Assembly (NCBI GenBank): GCA_965215165.1
Contig: CBDCCX010000006.1
Coordinates: 2,728,001 to 2,792,000 of the forward strand
DNA length: 64,000 nucleotides
Direction: 5' to 3'
Source: JANQRZ01 sp965215165
Lineage (GTDB): Bacteria > Bacteroidota > Rhodothermia > Rhodothermales > JANQRZ01
Positions 42,870 to 51,737 of the stretch are shown here, piece after piece. The notes beneath the pieces were generated by a model. It made no database searches, was not told the DNA's origin, and saw nothing but the letters and a program-made list of their open reading frames with translations. Numbering within the stretch: the first letter of the stretch is position 1; each line of letters starts with the position of its first letter. The position numbers and the translations under genes are program-made.

Positions 42870-42979
42870 GCACCCCGCGAAGAGTTCGTGAACGCGGGAC
42901 CCTCCCTCTGATCGTGCGTATCTAGGCCCTCAATCGAGCAGCAAGCGCTCCTCCGGGAGTGGCAGCACCCGTGTTGTAG

Positions 42980-43016
42980 GGACCGGGACGCCTCAGCGAT
43001 CCGGTCCTTTCTTTTT
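42980..43016 (+). terminator. Rho-independent terminator upstream of cspA
   Basis: A 7-bp GC stem GGACCGG (42980-42986) and its reverse complement CCGGTCC (43001-43007) are followed by TTTCTTTTT. It ends the monooxygenase/oxidoreductase unit before cspA and leaves a ~90-nt leader. Confidence 0.65.
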
Positions 43017-43105
43017 GCTCACGCCCACCGCGAGGGGCGCAGGACTCGCACCCAGGCAGGACGCGGATTCGCCGCTGAACGCCCCACAACACCAGGTACA
43101 GAAGT

Positions 43106-43315
43106 ATGCGCACGACAGGAACAGTAAAGTGGTTCAACGACGCCAAGGGCTTCGGTTTCGTCACCCCGGAAGACGGCTCGAAGGACTGCTTCGTCCACCA
43201 CTCCGCGATCAACGGCGACGGCTTTAAGACCCTCGAAGAGGGCGAAAAGGTCGAGTTCGACATCACGCAGGGCCAGAAGGGCCCCGCCGCCGAGAACGTC
43301 ACCCGCCTCGGCTAG
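43106..43315 (+). CDS. cspA: Cold-shock protein (CspA family)
   Basis: 69 aa, single CSD domain that binds single-stranded RNA or DNA. RNP1-like KGFGFVTPEDG (~14-24) and RNP2-like CFVHHSAI (~28-35) are present. Length and charge are typical. It is a stand-alone gene with its own terminator. Confidence 0.95.
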   Translation: MRTTGTVKWFNDAKGFGFVTPEDGSKDCFVHHSAINGDGFKTLEEGEKVEFDITQGQKGPAAENVTRLG

Positions 43316-43353
43316 ACGAGTCTGACGCCTCCTCGCGAGGCCCCGACTTCAGG

Positions 43354-43384
43354 GGGCTGCTCCGGCAACGGGGCAGCCCTTTTT
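43354..43384 (+). terminator. Rho-independent terminator after cspA
   Basis: GGGCTGC (43354-43360) pairs with its reverse complement (43373-43379), followed by TTTTT. It also lies between cspA and the convergent flavoprotein gene. Confidence 0.8.
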
Positions 43385-43415
43385 GCTGGCACAGCCCTTT
43401 CTGCTCCCGTGGCGC

Positions 43416-44888
43416 TCACACGATCCGTGTCGGGTCGACGGGCCGGGGCTCGGGGCCGCGGTAACCGAAGAGCTTCTGCACGGCGTTGATGACCACCGGG
43501 TACTGGAGCCGGGCATACCACTGGTCAGCAGCGCGGCGGGCCCCGAGGCCGTAGGTCGGATACGGCAGGATCGTGTCGGCGATCTGGCGGAGGCTGACCC
43601 CGTTCTTCATCGCCACGGCGTAGAGCGAGATCAGCTCGCCGGCCCGGTCGCCGAGGACGCTTGCGCCGAGGATGGTGCCGCGCCACTTGGTGGCGAAGAC
43701 CTTGACCTGGCCGACGGTCTCGCTCTCGGTGATGGCCCGGTCGAGCTTGCTGTAGGGGAACCGGTAGACCTCGTACTTCGCGCCTCGCTCCCGCAGCGCC
43801 TGCTCCGTCGCGCCGAGCTGCGCCACCTCGGGGTCGGCGAAGGTGCACCACGGGACGTGCTTCCGGTCGATCTTCGCGGGCACCTTCAGGACGGCGTTCG
43901 ACATCGCCACCTTCGCCATGTGCTCGCTCATGTGGGTGAGTTGGTACTCGCCCGTGCAGTCGCCGATGGCGTAGACGCGCTCCTGCGAGGTCCGGCACCG
44001 GTCGTTGACTTGGATGCCGCCCTTCGTGAAGACGACGCCGGCCTCGACGAGTCCGAGCTCTTCGATGTTCGGCTTCCGGCCGGTGGCGACGAGGATGCGG
44101 TCGGCCCGGAGCGTCTGCTTTTCCCCACCGGTGCTGACGTGGACGGCGATCTGCCCGTCCTCCTCGGCGACGCGCTCGACGCTCGCGCCGAGGGCGAAGC
44201 GGACGCCCTCGGCTTCGAGCGCCGCCTGGAGCATCGCGGCGTGCTCGGCGTCGTCGCGCCCAAGGATCCGGTCGGCTTGGTCGATGACCGTGACGTCCGT
44301 CCCGAGGCGCTGGAACGCCTGCGCCATCTCGACCCCGATCGGCCCGCCGCCGATGACGGCCAGCGAGCCCGGCTGCTCGTCGATCTCGAAGAGCGACTCG
44401 TTGGTCCAGTGCGGCACGTCGCTCAGCCCAGGGACCGGCGGGACGGCCGCGCGGCCTCCGGTGGCGAGGACCAGGGTCCGCGCCGAGACGCGCTCGGTCC
44501 GGTCGCCTTCGATCAGGACGCGGTGCGCGTCGGTGAGCCGAGCGGCCCCGAAGCGCACGTCGATGCCGAGGTCTTCGTAGATTTCGGGCCGGTCGGCCTC
44601 GTGGTAGACCTCGTCGCGGACGGCGCGGACGTGCTCCATCACACGCGCGAACGGTACCTCTGGGTCGAGATCGGCGAGCCCGAAGCGGTGGGCGGCACGT
44701 GCGTGGTGGGCGATCTTGGCGGCCTTGATGAGCGTCTTGCTCGGCACGCAGCCGCTCCACGTGCAGTCGCCGCCGAGGCGGTCGCGCTCGACCATCATCG
44801 TCTTGGCACCGAGCGAGACGGCGAGGCCGGCGGCCGTCAGCCCGGCCGCGCCGCCGCCGACGACGAGCACGTCGTATTCGTATTTCAT
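43416..44888 (-). CDS. Pyridine nucleotide-disulphide oxidoreductase (dihydrolipoamide dehydrogenase / MerA-like)
   Basis: 490 aa. FAD motif YDVLVVGGGAAGLTAAGLAVSLGA, active-site disulphide GGDCTWSGCVPSKTLI (CxxxxC, here C-T-W-S-G-C), NAD motif VIGGGPIGVEMAQAFQRLG, and the FAD-binding RVYAIGDCTG; the dimerisation domain holds PWCTFADPEVAQLGATE and LPYPTYG. No heavy-metal N-terminal domain and no C-terminal Cys pair, so mercuric reductase is unlikely; function as a generic reductase is inferred. It diverges from a Nudix gene with starts only 16 bp apart. Confidence 0.88.
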   Translation of the reverse strand: MKYEYDVLVVGGGAAGLTAAGLAVSLGAKTMMVERDRLGGDCTWSGCVPSKTLIKAAKIAHHARAAHRFGLADLDPEVPFARVMEHVRAVRDEVYHEADRPEIYEDLGIDVRFGAARLTDAHRVLIEGDRTERVSARTLVLATGGRAAVPPVPGLSDVPHWTNESLFEIDEQPGSLAVIGGGPIGVEMAQAFQRLGTDVTVIDQADRILGRDDAEHAAMLQAALEAEGVRFALGASVERVAEEDGQIAVHVSTGGEKQTLRADRILVATGRKPNIEELGLVEAGVVFTKGGIQVNDRCRTSQERVYAIGDCTGEYQLTHMSEHMAKVAMSNAVLKVPAKIDRKHVPWCTFADPEVAQLGATEQALRERGAKYEVYRFPYSKLDRAITESETVGQVKVFATKWRGTILGASVLGDRAGELISLYAVAMKNGVSLRQIADTILPYPTYGLGARRAADQWYARLQYPVVINAVQKLFGYRGPEPRPVDPTRIV

Positions 44889-44904
44889 CGTAGAGGAGGG
44901 GGAG

Positions 44905-45546
44905 ATGGGAAAGGACCGAGCCTCGCTGGAGGGCACCGCGCTGCGGTTTGCGTGCGTCCCGAAAGCGGAGTCTAGCACGTTCGACGCGCACGCGGCCTCA
45001 CGGCAGGATAACGACGCGCGGCTGTACGGATCGCTCGCCGAGGCGGAGGCGGCGCGCGCACGGGGCGAGCGCCTCCTCGTGGTGGCGGGCGACGGCTCGG
45101 TGCCGAACCGCGACCCGTACCGCGCGCCCGCGCCCGTGACGGCCGGCGGCGGGCTCGTCGTCCGGCGCGAAGCCGACGCGACGCTGCTGCTGCTCATCTT
45201 CCGGCGCGGCGCGTGGGACCTCCCGAAGGGCAAGCTCGACCGGGGCGAGGCCGTCGAGGCGTGCGCGCTCCGCGAGGTGCGCGAGGAGGTCGGCATCGAG
45301 ACGCTGCGGATTCTCGGACCGGCGGGCACGACGGTCCACGGCTACCCCGAGAAGAAGCGCTACTGCGTCAAGACGACGTGGTGGTACGTCATGGAGACGC
45401 CGGAGCGCCGCTTCACGCCGGAGGCGCGCGAGGGCATCGAGGCGGTCGAGTGGGTGCCGTGGCCCGAAGCGGTCGAGCGGCTCGGCTACGCGTCGCTGCG
45501 CCGACACCTCGCCGGACTGACGCCGCCCGACGTCCACGCGATGTAG
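44905..45546 (+). CDS. Nudix hydrolase (diadenosine-polyphosphate/MutT-like)
   Basis: 213 aa. A strong ribosome site (GAGGAGGGGG) precedes the ATG at 44905. The N-terminal ~80 residues are a less conserved extension; the Nudix domain follows with PKGKLDRGEAVEACALREVREEVGIETL (GX5EX7REVREEVGI). The stop TAG lies in the shared palindrome 45544-45569. A 4-residue change in the outer flank cannot be excluded. Substrate not predictable. Confidence 0.9.
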   Translation: MGKDRASLEGTALRFACVPKAESSTFDAHAASRQDNDARLYGSLAEAEAARARGERLLVVAGDGSVPNRDPYRAPAPVTAGGGLVVRREADATLLLLIFRRGAWDLPKGKLDRGEAVEACALREVREEVGIETLRILGPAGTTVHGYPEKKRYCVKTTWWYVMETPERRFTPEAREGIEAVEWVPWPEAVERLGYASLRRHLAGLTPPDVHAM

Positions 45547-45569
45547 GAACGAACGGCCGTTCGTTCCTA
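45544..45569. repeat. Perfect 26-bp palindrome carrying both convergent stop codons
   Basis: TAGGAACGAACGG followed by its exact reverse complement. The two TAG ends are the stop codons of the Nudix gene (45544-45546) and of the convergent DUF2959 gene (45567-45569, minus strand). It may also act as a bidirectional terminator, though no T-run follows. Confidence 0.95.
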
Positions 45570-46205
45570 GGACTGCATCTCCTCGATGAAGGCATTCGCC
45601 TCGGCGATGGAGGCTTCCATGTCCTCGATCAGCCGGTCCACATCGGTCTCGATCTCGGCCACGGTGCCCTCGAGCGAGGCGATGGCGCGGGCGTTGAGGT
45701 TGTGCTTGAGGAAGAGCACCTGGTCCTCGAAGGCCTCGAGCACCGGGGCCATCTTGCGCTCGGCGCGCTCCATCGCGGCCAAGAGGTCTTCGTAGCGGTC
45801 GCGCGTGTCGCGGAGCTGGCGCTCGGACTCGCGGCGGAGGCGTTGGTCGTCGTAGGCGTCGAGCTCGCCCTCCCACTCGTCGAAGAGCGCCTCGGCCACC
45901 TCGTTGACGGCGTCGATGCGCTCGCGGACTTCGCCGGCACGCTCCTCGCTCCGCTCGTAGGCGCGGCTGAGGTCTTCGTAGGTGTCCTCGAGGTCGCCGC
46001 CGTCGAAGCCCACGAGCGCGGAGAACTCGTCGAGGGCGTCGCGGAACTGCTCCTTCGCCTCGTCCTGGCTGTCGCGCGCTCGCTCGACGCGGTCCACGAG
46101 CAGCTCGCGCTTCTCGATGCCGATCCGCTCGAGCGCGTTGAAGTAGGCCCGCTGGCAGCCGGTGGCGGCGAGCAGGAGGATGAGCAGGAGCGGAAGGAGA
46201 CGCAT
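45567..46205 (-). CDS. DUF2959 family lipoprotein
   Basis: 212 aa with a lipobox (ATGC, Cys ~17) after a short signal. The rest is a long acidic, largely alpha-helical coiled-coil: YFNALERIGIEKRELLVDRVERARDSQDEAKEQFRDALDEFSALVGF is typical of DUF2959, a family of uncharacterised proteins with a helical repeat. It is convergent with the Nudix gene and shares its stop palindrome. Function unknown. Confidence 0.85.
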   Translation of the reverse strand: MRLLPLLLILLLAATGCQRAYFNALERIGIEKRELLVDRVERARDSQDEAKEQFRDALDEFSALVGFDGGDLEDTYEDLSRAYERSEERAGEVRERIDAVNEVAEALFDEWEGELDAYDDQRLRRESERQLRDTRDRYEDLLAAMERAERKMAPVLEAFEDQVLFLKHNLNARAIASLEGTVAEIETDVDRLIEDMEASIAEANAFIEEMQS

Positions 46206-46246
46206 GGTTCGGAGGAGGGGAGCGAGGGAAGAGGGACGGTTTCGGT

Positions 46247-47122
46247 TCACTCGACGCGCAGCGCCTCCACTTTGCGCTGGAGCCGCTGCTCGCGCGAGAG
46301 GCTGTAGTCGCCGTCGAAGAGGGCGCTTTCCCAGCCGCCGTACTGCGGGTTCGCAAACACGAACCAGCGCGTCCCCCACCAGTCGTCGTAGGCCGCGACG
46401 GCGGCCGCGCGCTCGGCGACCGAGCCGTCGGTGCCGGAGACGAAGTCGCCCAGGTTGTCGCCGAGGTAGGCGAGCACCCGGAAGCGCTCGGCGACCAGTC
46501 GGCGGCGCGCGGCCTTGTCGCTGCCCTCGTCGCCCGGCGTCTCGCCCCGAGTCAGGACGGCGTCGAACTTGGCTGCGAGGGGGAAGCCGAGCGCGGCGAG
46601 GTTGGCGCGGGTCGCGTCCTCCTCGTCGGCGCGGCGGTTGGTGAGATAGACGACCGTGACGCCGAGGTTCTGGGCGGCGAGCGTGAACTCGACGGCACCG
46701 GGCACCGGTGTCGCGGCCTGCTCCTCGACCCATGCCTTCCAGCTACCGCGGTCGTACTGCCCGTTCGTCTGGACGAGCCGCGCCTGGTAGGCCGAGTTGT
46801 CGAGCACGGTCTCGTCCACGTCGAGCACCACGGCGGGCGGGAGCGATTCGTAGGCTCCGGCGCGGAGCTGCTCGGTATCCGCCGTCCAGGCTGAATCGGC
46901 AAGGGCGGGGGCGAGGGCCTGGCGCGCGGAGGCGTAGGTCTGGAGCGCGAGGGCGCGGAACTCGGCGGCCGTCTGCGTCCACAGCACCGCGTGCACGTTC
47001 TCATTCGCCGAGACGGCCGGCGCGGCGACCGGGCCCTCCACCGCGTCGGGCACAGCGAGCTCGGCCGGCGCGCACGCAGCGAGGGTGAACAGGGCGAGGA
47101 CGAGGACGGAGCGGAGCGGCAT
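46247..47122 (-). CDS. HAD-superfamily acid phosphatase (class B / e(P4)-like lipoprotein)
   Basis: 291 aa. Lipoprotein signal with lipobox LAAC (Cys ~17). HAD subfamily IIIB motifs: VVLDVDETVLDNSAYQ (DxDxT), then VVYLTNRRADEEDATRANLAALGF, and a downstream YLGDNLGDF (DN motif). These form a phosphotransferase with an Asp nucleophile. The outer-membrane lipoproteins of the e(P4) type hydrolyse nucleoside monophosphates such as NMN to take up the nucleoside. The gene is isolated on the minus strand. Confidence 0.9.
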   Translation of the reverse strand: MPLRSVLVLALFTLAACAPAELAVPDAVEGPVAAPAVSANENVHAVLWTQTAAEFRALALQTYASARQALAPALADSAWTADTEQLRAGAYESLPPAVVLDVDETVLDNSAYQARLVQTNGQYDRGSWKAWVEEQAATPVPGAVEFTLAAQNLGVTVVYLTNRRADEEDATRANLAALGFPLAAKFDAVLTRGETPGDEGSDKAARRRLVAERFRVLAYLGDNLGDFVSGTDGSVAERAAAVAAYDDWWGTRWFVFANPQYGGWESALFDGDYSLSREQRLQRKVEALRVE

Positions 47123-47245
47123 CGGACCGGCGGGAAGGGAGACGGGGAGCGGGACAAGCTAGACCGCCCGGCGCGGCGGCGCAAGCCGGAGCGCGGCCGT
47201 AGCTTCGACATTCTCTCCTTTTGATCCCGCATGGCTTGATTCCGC

Positions 47246-48220
47246 ATGGCCTCCTCTGACGAAGGCTACGTCTTCCACGCCTACGGGGACGCGCGCTACC
47301 TGCGCCACGCCGTCGCCTCGGTCCGCACCCTGCGCCGCCACGACGCCCGCCGGCCGGTCGCGCTCTACTGCCCGCCGGAGCACGCTGCGATTCTCCATCG
47401 CCACGGCCTCGGCGGCCTCTTCGACCGCGTCGAGGACTTGCCCGCCGCGCACCGCTCGATCCTCGGGTTCAAGCACCACCTCCACCGCTTCATGCCGTTC
47501 GGGCGGAATCTCTATCCCGACTCGGACATCGTGTGGTGCCGCTCGCCCGACGCCTTGTGGCACCACCTCGAACCCTACCCCTTTACCTCGATGGGAGACC
47601 GCCGGGCCGACGTGTGGTTCGGCGCGGCGAAGGACGCCCGCGTGGTGCTCGACCTCCTCCTGCGCCGACGGCGGCGAACGCTCCGCCGCTTCGGGCTGAG
47701 GCGGCTTCCGCGCGCGCTCACGGCGCTGGTCTATGCCCATGATCCGGTCGCTACCGAGACGGTCTGCGAGACGGCCCAGGACTTCTTCCGGCAGCGCGAC
47801 CGGACCCACTTCGTCAGCCGGCTCGACGAGAGCGGCCGCACGCTCGAATCCTGCGAGTGGTCGCTGGCGCTGGCGATGGGCGCGCTGGGCCTGCCCGTTT
47901 TCGAGTGGTTCCGGGGCGAGGCCAGCCCCCTCCTGGATTACTACGCGCACGTCGCCGAGCACGACGCCGACTTCGAGCGCGTCCGCTACCGGCTCTGGCG
48001 CGACCGGTTTCTCTACGAAGCCCAGGGTCTGCCGAACGCGGCGGCGCGCGCCGCGCTCACAGCGGCCGTCCGCCGGCTTCCGGGACGGGGCGGACGCGTC
48101 TCGGTGACGCCGCTCGCGCTGCACTTCGGCCGGCTCCCGGCCAAGCCGTATTTTGACGCGTTCGTAGAGCGGACGTGGGCACAGCTCACGGGGGCGGCGC
48201 GCTCCGACGTGGAGGCCTAG
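47246..48220 (+). CDS. Putative glycosyltransferase-like protein (GT-A-like fold)
   Basis: 324 aa, no signal peptide. No assigned family, but HAYGDARYLRHAVASVRTLRRHDARRPVALYCPPEH followed by YPDSDIVWC with a DxD-like motif (~92-98), and a C-terminal His in ALHFGR, resemble a nucleotide-diphosphate-sugar-dependent GT-A fold. It is the first gene of a run that continues with two GT4 enzymes, which supports a role in glycan synthesis. Its TAG stop lies in the inverted-repeat element 48217-48339. Alternatively it could be a nucleotide-sugar-binding protein without activity. Confidence 0.55.
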   Translation: MASSDEGYVFHAYGDARYLRHAVASVRTLRRHDARRPVALYCPPEHAAILHRHGLGGLFDRVEDLPAAHRSILGFKHHLHRFMPFGRNLYPDSDIVWCRSPDALWHHLEPYPFTSMGDRRADVWFGAAKDARVVLDLLLRRRRRTLRRFGLRRLPRALTALVYAHDPVATETVCETAQDFFRQRDRTHFVSRLDESGRTLESCEWSLALAMGALGLPVFEWFRGEASPLLDYYAHVAEHDADFERVRYRLWRDRFLYEAQGLPNAAARAALTAAVRRLPGRGGRVSVTPLALHFGRLPAKPYFDAFVERTWAQLTGAARSDVEA

Positions 48221-48339
48221 GCTGTGTCTGGAACATCCACTTCCGGCCTGCACACGGCATCTGCCTCCGCTCGCAGCGTTGCGCTGCGAAGGCATCTGCT
48301 CGTGCTCGGCTTCAGACTGACTATCCAGACACAGCCTAG
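48217..48339. mobile_element. Small inverted-repeat (MITE-like) element
   Basis: Terminal 16-bp perfect inverted repeats CTAGGCTGTGTCTGGA (48217-48232) and its reverse complement (48324-48339) enclose a ~90-bp interior with its own hairpin (CGCAGCG, 3 nt, CGCTGCG near 48280). Flanking TA dinucleotides would fit an IS630/Tc1-mariner type insertion at TA, which is an inference. No coding capacity. Confidence 0.8.
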
Positions 48340-48375
48340 TCGCCGCACCGACGGTCCTCTCACCGGAACCACCCT

Positions 48376-49512
48376 ATGCGCCTGCTGCTGGTGGCCCAAG
48401 ATTTCCCGCCTGGCACAGGGGGCATCCAAACGTACGCGGCCGAGCTGGCCGCCCGGCTGTCGCTGCGGTGTGCTCATTTCGCCGTGCTCGCGCCGGCGCT
48501 TCCCGGCGCGGCGGCCTTCGATGCGACCTGTGAGTATCCGGTCCACCGGTTGCCTGGCTCCCCGGATCTCTTCCCCATGAGCAGCCTGGTCTCCCTTCCA
48601 CGCCTGGCGCGCCGGGAGCGCATCGACGTCGTCTTCTGCGTGCAGTGGCAGCCGGCCGCCTCCGCGCTCGTCGCCCGCGCGCTCACCGGCTATCCCCGGC
48701 GGATCGCCGTCGCGGCCCACGCGCGCGAGCTACTGCTCCGCCCGCCGGTGCCCCTCATCTCGACCGCCCTCGACCGGCTTCGCCGCTGGGTGCTCACCCA
48801 CGCCGATGCCCTCTTTCCGGTCAGCCGCTACACGGCCGGCCTCCTCGAGCACGCTGGGGTCCGGGCGGAGCGAATCACCGTCGTCCCGAACGGCACGGAC
48901 CCGGAGCGCTTTCACCCCGGCGACGGCGCGGCGCGCGAGGCGTTGCGGCCCGGCGACGGGCCGGCGCTGCTGACGGTCGGCCGCCTGGTGCCACGCAAGG
49001 GGATCGACACCGTCCTGCGTGCCCTGCCCCGCCTCCTGGCCGGGCGGCCGGACGTGACCTATCTCATCGGCGGCGACGGACCAGACCGGGGCCGGCTGGA
49101 AGCGTTAGCTGCCGAGCTGGGCGTGGCCGAATCGGTGCGGTTCCTGGGGGCGGTTGCGGCCTCGGCGTTGCCGGCGCTCTACGCGGCGTGCGACGTGTTC
49201 GTGATGCCCTCGCGCGGCGTTCCGCCGGACGTCGAGGGCTTCGGCATCGTCTTTCTCGAGGCGAGCGCTTGCGGCACGCCGGTCGTCGGCGCTCGCACGG
49301 GCGGCATCCCTGACGCCGTCGCCGACGGCGAGACGGGCTTGCTCGTGGAGCCGGACCAGCCGGACGAACTCGCCGGTGCGCTACTGCGGCTCGTCCGCGA
49401 CCCGGCCTACGCCGAGCGGCTCGGCGCGCAGGGGCGGCAGCGGGTGGTGAGCCGGTTCACCTGGGATCACGCGGCGGCGGCGCTCTACGACGCGCTGGAG
49501 CGCCTGCGCTGA
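48376..49512 (+). CDS. GT4-family glycosyltransferase
   Basis: 378 aa. GT-B fold: QDFPPGTGGIQTYAAELAARLS near the start, ISTALDRLRRWVLTHADALFPVSRYTAGLLEHAGV, VVPNGTDPERFHPGDG, LLTVGRLVPRKGIDTVLRALPRLL, and EGFGIVFLEASACGTPVVGARTGGIPDAVADGETGLLVEPDQPDELAGAL (the EX7E region). It overlaps the next GT4 gene by one base (TGATG). Probably builds a surface glycan or glycolipid. Confidence 0.93.
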   Translation: MRLLLVAQDFPPGTGGIQTYAAELAARLSLRCAHFAVLAPALPGAAAFDATCEYPVHRLPGSPDLFPMSSLVSLPRLARRERIDVVFCVQWQPAASALVARALTGYPRRIAVAAHARELLLRPPVPLISTALDRLRRWVLTHADALFPVSRYTAGLLEHAGVRAERITVVPNGTDPERFHPGDGAAREALRPGDGPALLTVGRLVPRKGIDTVLRALPRLLAGRPDVTYLIGGDGPDRGRLEALAAELGVAESVRFLGAVAASALPALYAACDVFVMPSRGVPPDVEGFGIVFLEASACGTPVVGARTGGIPDAVADGETGLLVEPDQPDELAGALLRLVRDPAYAERLGAQGRQRVVSRFTWDHAAAALYDALERLR

Positions 49513-50666
49513 TGCGGATTGTGCTGACGACGCTCTTCTCGCCGTGGTCCGCCTACAGCGGCGGCGGGCAGCGCTCGGTGCACAACCTGGCGCTGGCACT
49601 GGGCCGGCGCGGGCACGACGTGACGGTGCTCTATGCGAAGGGGCCGTTCGAGCAGGTCGCCGTGCCGCCGGTGCCGTATGCCGTCGAGTGGGCTGTGCTA
49701 CCGGTCCTGCGGTCCCGTCGCGATGCACCGCTCCGGCCCCTCGCGCCGCTGTCTTTCGCGCGGCGCGTCCGGCAGCTTCTGCGCCCCGGCACGGTCGTCC
49801 ACGCCAACGGCGAGGAGGCGGCCCTGCTGCCCCGGCTTCGGAGAACGCACCCGTTTGGCCTGGTGGTCTCGCCGCGCTACTCGTCCTATCCTGCGGCGCT
49901 TCGCGGCGCGTCGACGGCCCGGCTCAGCGCGGCGCGGCTTGCCCTGACTGAACCCAAGTACCTTCAGCTCGGCGCGGCCCTTCGGGGGGCCGACCTCTAC
50001 GCCCCACCGAGCCGCTTCGCCGGCCGCCTGCTGCTCCAACATTTCGACCTCCCCGAGGACCGGCTCCGCCCCGTGCACAACGGCATCCCCGAGGAGTTTC
50101 TGGGCTACCAGCATCCTTTAGACCGGCTGGACGGTCCGCTCGTTTTCTTCGGTCGCTTCGCGCAGGACAAAGGGGCGGACGTGCTCGTGGACGCGCTCGC
50201 GCTGCTCGGCGACGAGGCCCCGACGGTGCAGTTCATCGGGCGCGGCGATGCCGAGGCTGGACTCCGGGCACAGGCCTGGGCGCTGGGGCTGGGAGACCGC
50301 GTCGTGTTCCTCCCGTGGATGGAGCACGATGCCCTCGGCCGGGCTCTTGCCGACGCGTCGCTCGCGGTGCTGCCGTCGCGCCACGAAGCCTTCGGCCTGT
50401 CCGTCGTCAGCGCCCTCGCCGTCGGGGTCCCGGTCGTCAGCACCCGGGTCGGAGGCATCCCGGAGATCGTCGAGGACGGGCGTTCGGGGCTGCTGGTCCC
50501 GCCCGACGATCCGGCCGCGCTGGCCGCCGCGATTCGCCGGCTGCGCCGCGACCCGGCTGAGGCCCGACGCCTGGGCCGCGCCGGACGGGAGCGGGCGCGC
50601 ACCCACTTCACCTGGTCTGGGGCGGCGGAGCGGTTCGAAGCCCTCTACCGCACGCTGCTCTCCTAG
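49512..50666 (+). CDS. GT4-family glycosyltransferase
   Basis: 384 aa. YSGGGQRSVHNLALALGRRGHDV near the start, GPLVFFGRFAQDKGADVLVDALALL, and the nucleotide-sugar region EAFGLSVVSALAVGVPVVSTRVGGIPEIVEDGRSGLLVPPDDPAALAAAI. Translationally coupled to the previous GT4 gene. The two enzymes presumably act in succession in the same glycan. Confidence 0.93.
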   Translation: MRIVLTTLFSPWSAYSGGGQRSVHNLALALGRRGHDVTVLYAKGPFEQVAVPPVPYAVEWAVLPVLRSRRDAPLRPLAPLSFARRVRQLLRPGTVVHANGEEAALLPRLRRTHPFGLVVSPRYSSYPAALRGASTARLSAARLALTEPKYLQLGAALRGADLYAPPSRFAGRLLLQHFDLPEDRLRPVHNGIPEEFLGYQHPLDRLDGPLVFFGRFAQDKGADVLVDALALLGDEAPTVQFIGRGDAEAGLRAQAWALGLGDRVVFLPWMEHDALGRALADASLAVLPSRHEAFGLSVVSALAVGVPVVSTRVGGIPEIVEDGRSGLLVPPDDPAALAAAIRRLRRDPAEARRLGRAGRERARTHFTWSGAAERFEALYRTLLS

Positions 50667-50678
50667 CCACTCGCTTTC

Positions 50679-51686
50679 GTGCCTACCCTCGACCGACTCC
50701 TTCGTCAGCGGGACCGCCTCGCCGCCGTCGGCGCGACGCGCGCGGGCCGGCTCGTGGTGCGGCTGGCTCGAGGTCTGGCGCTCGTCGGCGTGCTCGCGTT
50801 CCTGGTCGTGCAGGTCTCGGCGCTCGGGTGGGAGCGGGTGGTGGAGGGCCTGCCCCGGACGCCGTGGTTCTACCTCCTGGTGCTGGCGATCTACGGGCTG
50901 CTGCCGCTCACCGAGACCCTGGTGTTCGGCCGGCTATGGGGCGTCGCGCCGACGGCGCTGCTCGGGGCCTCGCTCCGCAAGCGGACGCTCAACGCCGAGG
51001 TCGCCGGCTACTCGGGCGACGTCTACTTCTGCTGGTGGGCGCAGCAGCGCTTCGGGCTGGCGGGCGGGCTGGTGTGGCGCACCTACAAGGACAACGCGAT
51101 CCTGTCGGCGGCGGCCTCGTTCCTGGCGGTCGCGCTGCTGCTGGCCGGGCTGTGGTTCAGCGGCCAAGTCGCCTTCGCCGACGTGCTCCGGGACCGGGGC
51201 GCGCTCTACGCAGGAGTCGGGGTCGGGCTGCTGGCCGTCGTGCTGGCCGCCGTGGTCGGGTTCCGGCGGGTTCTCTTCTCCCTGCCGTCCTGGACCGTGG
51301 GGGCGCTCCTCGGCGTCCACCTCGGGCGCTTTTTCCTGGCCTGGACGCTGCAGATCGTGCAGTGGTGGGTGGTGCTGCCTGAGGCCCCGCTGGAGGTGTG
51401 GGGGACCATCCTGGCCGTGATGACGGTCATCAACCGGCTCCCGCTGCTGCCGGCGCGCGACCTGCTTGGCATCGGGGCTGTCTTGGGGATGAGCGAGCTG
51501 CTGGCGGCCTCGGAGGTGGTCATCGCCGGGATGCTGCTGGCGCGCAGCGCCATCGACCGGCTGCTCAACGTGGCGCTCTTCGGCGGGACGCTGCTGTGGG
51601 AGCGGAGCACGGCCTCGGCGCGGCCCCGGCCGGAGGAGGTCGCCGAATCGCTCGGGGTGCCGGAGGGCCCGCCCCGCGCCGGGTAG
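50679..51686 (+). CDS. Polytopic membrane protein of unknown family (LPG-synthase/flippase-like)
   Basis: 335 aa from a GTG at 50679. About eight membrane helices; a hydrophilic loop SLRKRTLNAEVAGYSGDVYFCWWAQQRFG (~95-125) and C-terminal RSAIDRLLNVALF are notable. The topology resembles the membrane part of lysylphosphatidylglycerol synthases or polysaccharide-associated flippases, but motifs are not decisive. It lies 12 bp after the GT4 genes, so a role in lipid-linked glycan handling is inferred only from neighbours. Confidence 0.65.
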   Translation: MPTLDRLLRQRDRLAAVGATRAGRLVVRLARGLALVGVLAFLVVQVSALGWERVVEGLPRTPWFYLLVLAIYGLLPLTETLVFGRLWGVAPTALLGASLRKRTLNAEVAGYSGDVYFCWWAQQRFGLAGGLVWRTYKDNAILSAAASFLAVALLLAGLWFSGQVAFADVLRDRGALYAGVGVGLLAVVLAAVVGFRRVLFSLPSWTVGALLGVHLGRFFLAWTLQIVQWWVVLPEAPLEVWGTILAVMTVINRLPLLPARDLLGIGAVLGMSELLAASEVVIAGMLLARSAIDRLLNVALFGGTLLWERSTASARPRPEEVAESLGVPEGPPRAG

Positions 51687-51737
51687 CGGTCCGTACTTTC
51701 GCTCCGCCTCCTCCTTCTTTCCAGTTCTCCTCCTGTC

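Noticed and set aside
43416..44888. Mercuric reductase (merA)
   Set aside because: The heavy-metal N-terminal domain and the C-terminal Cys pair are missing, and no other mer genes are nearby.
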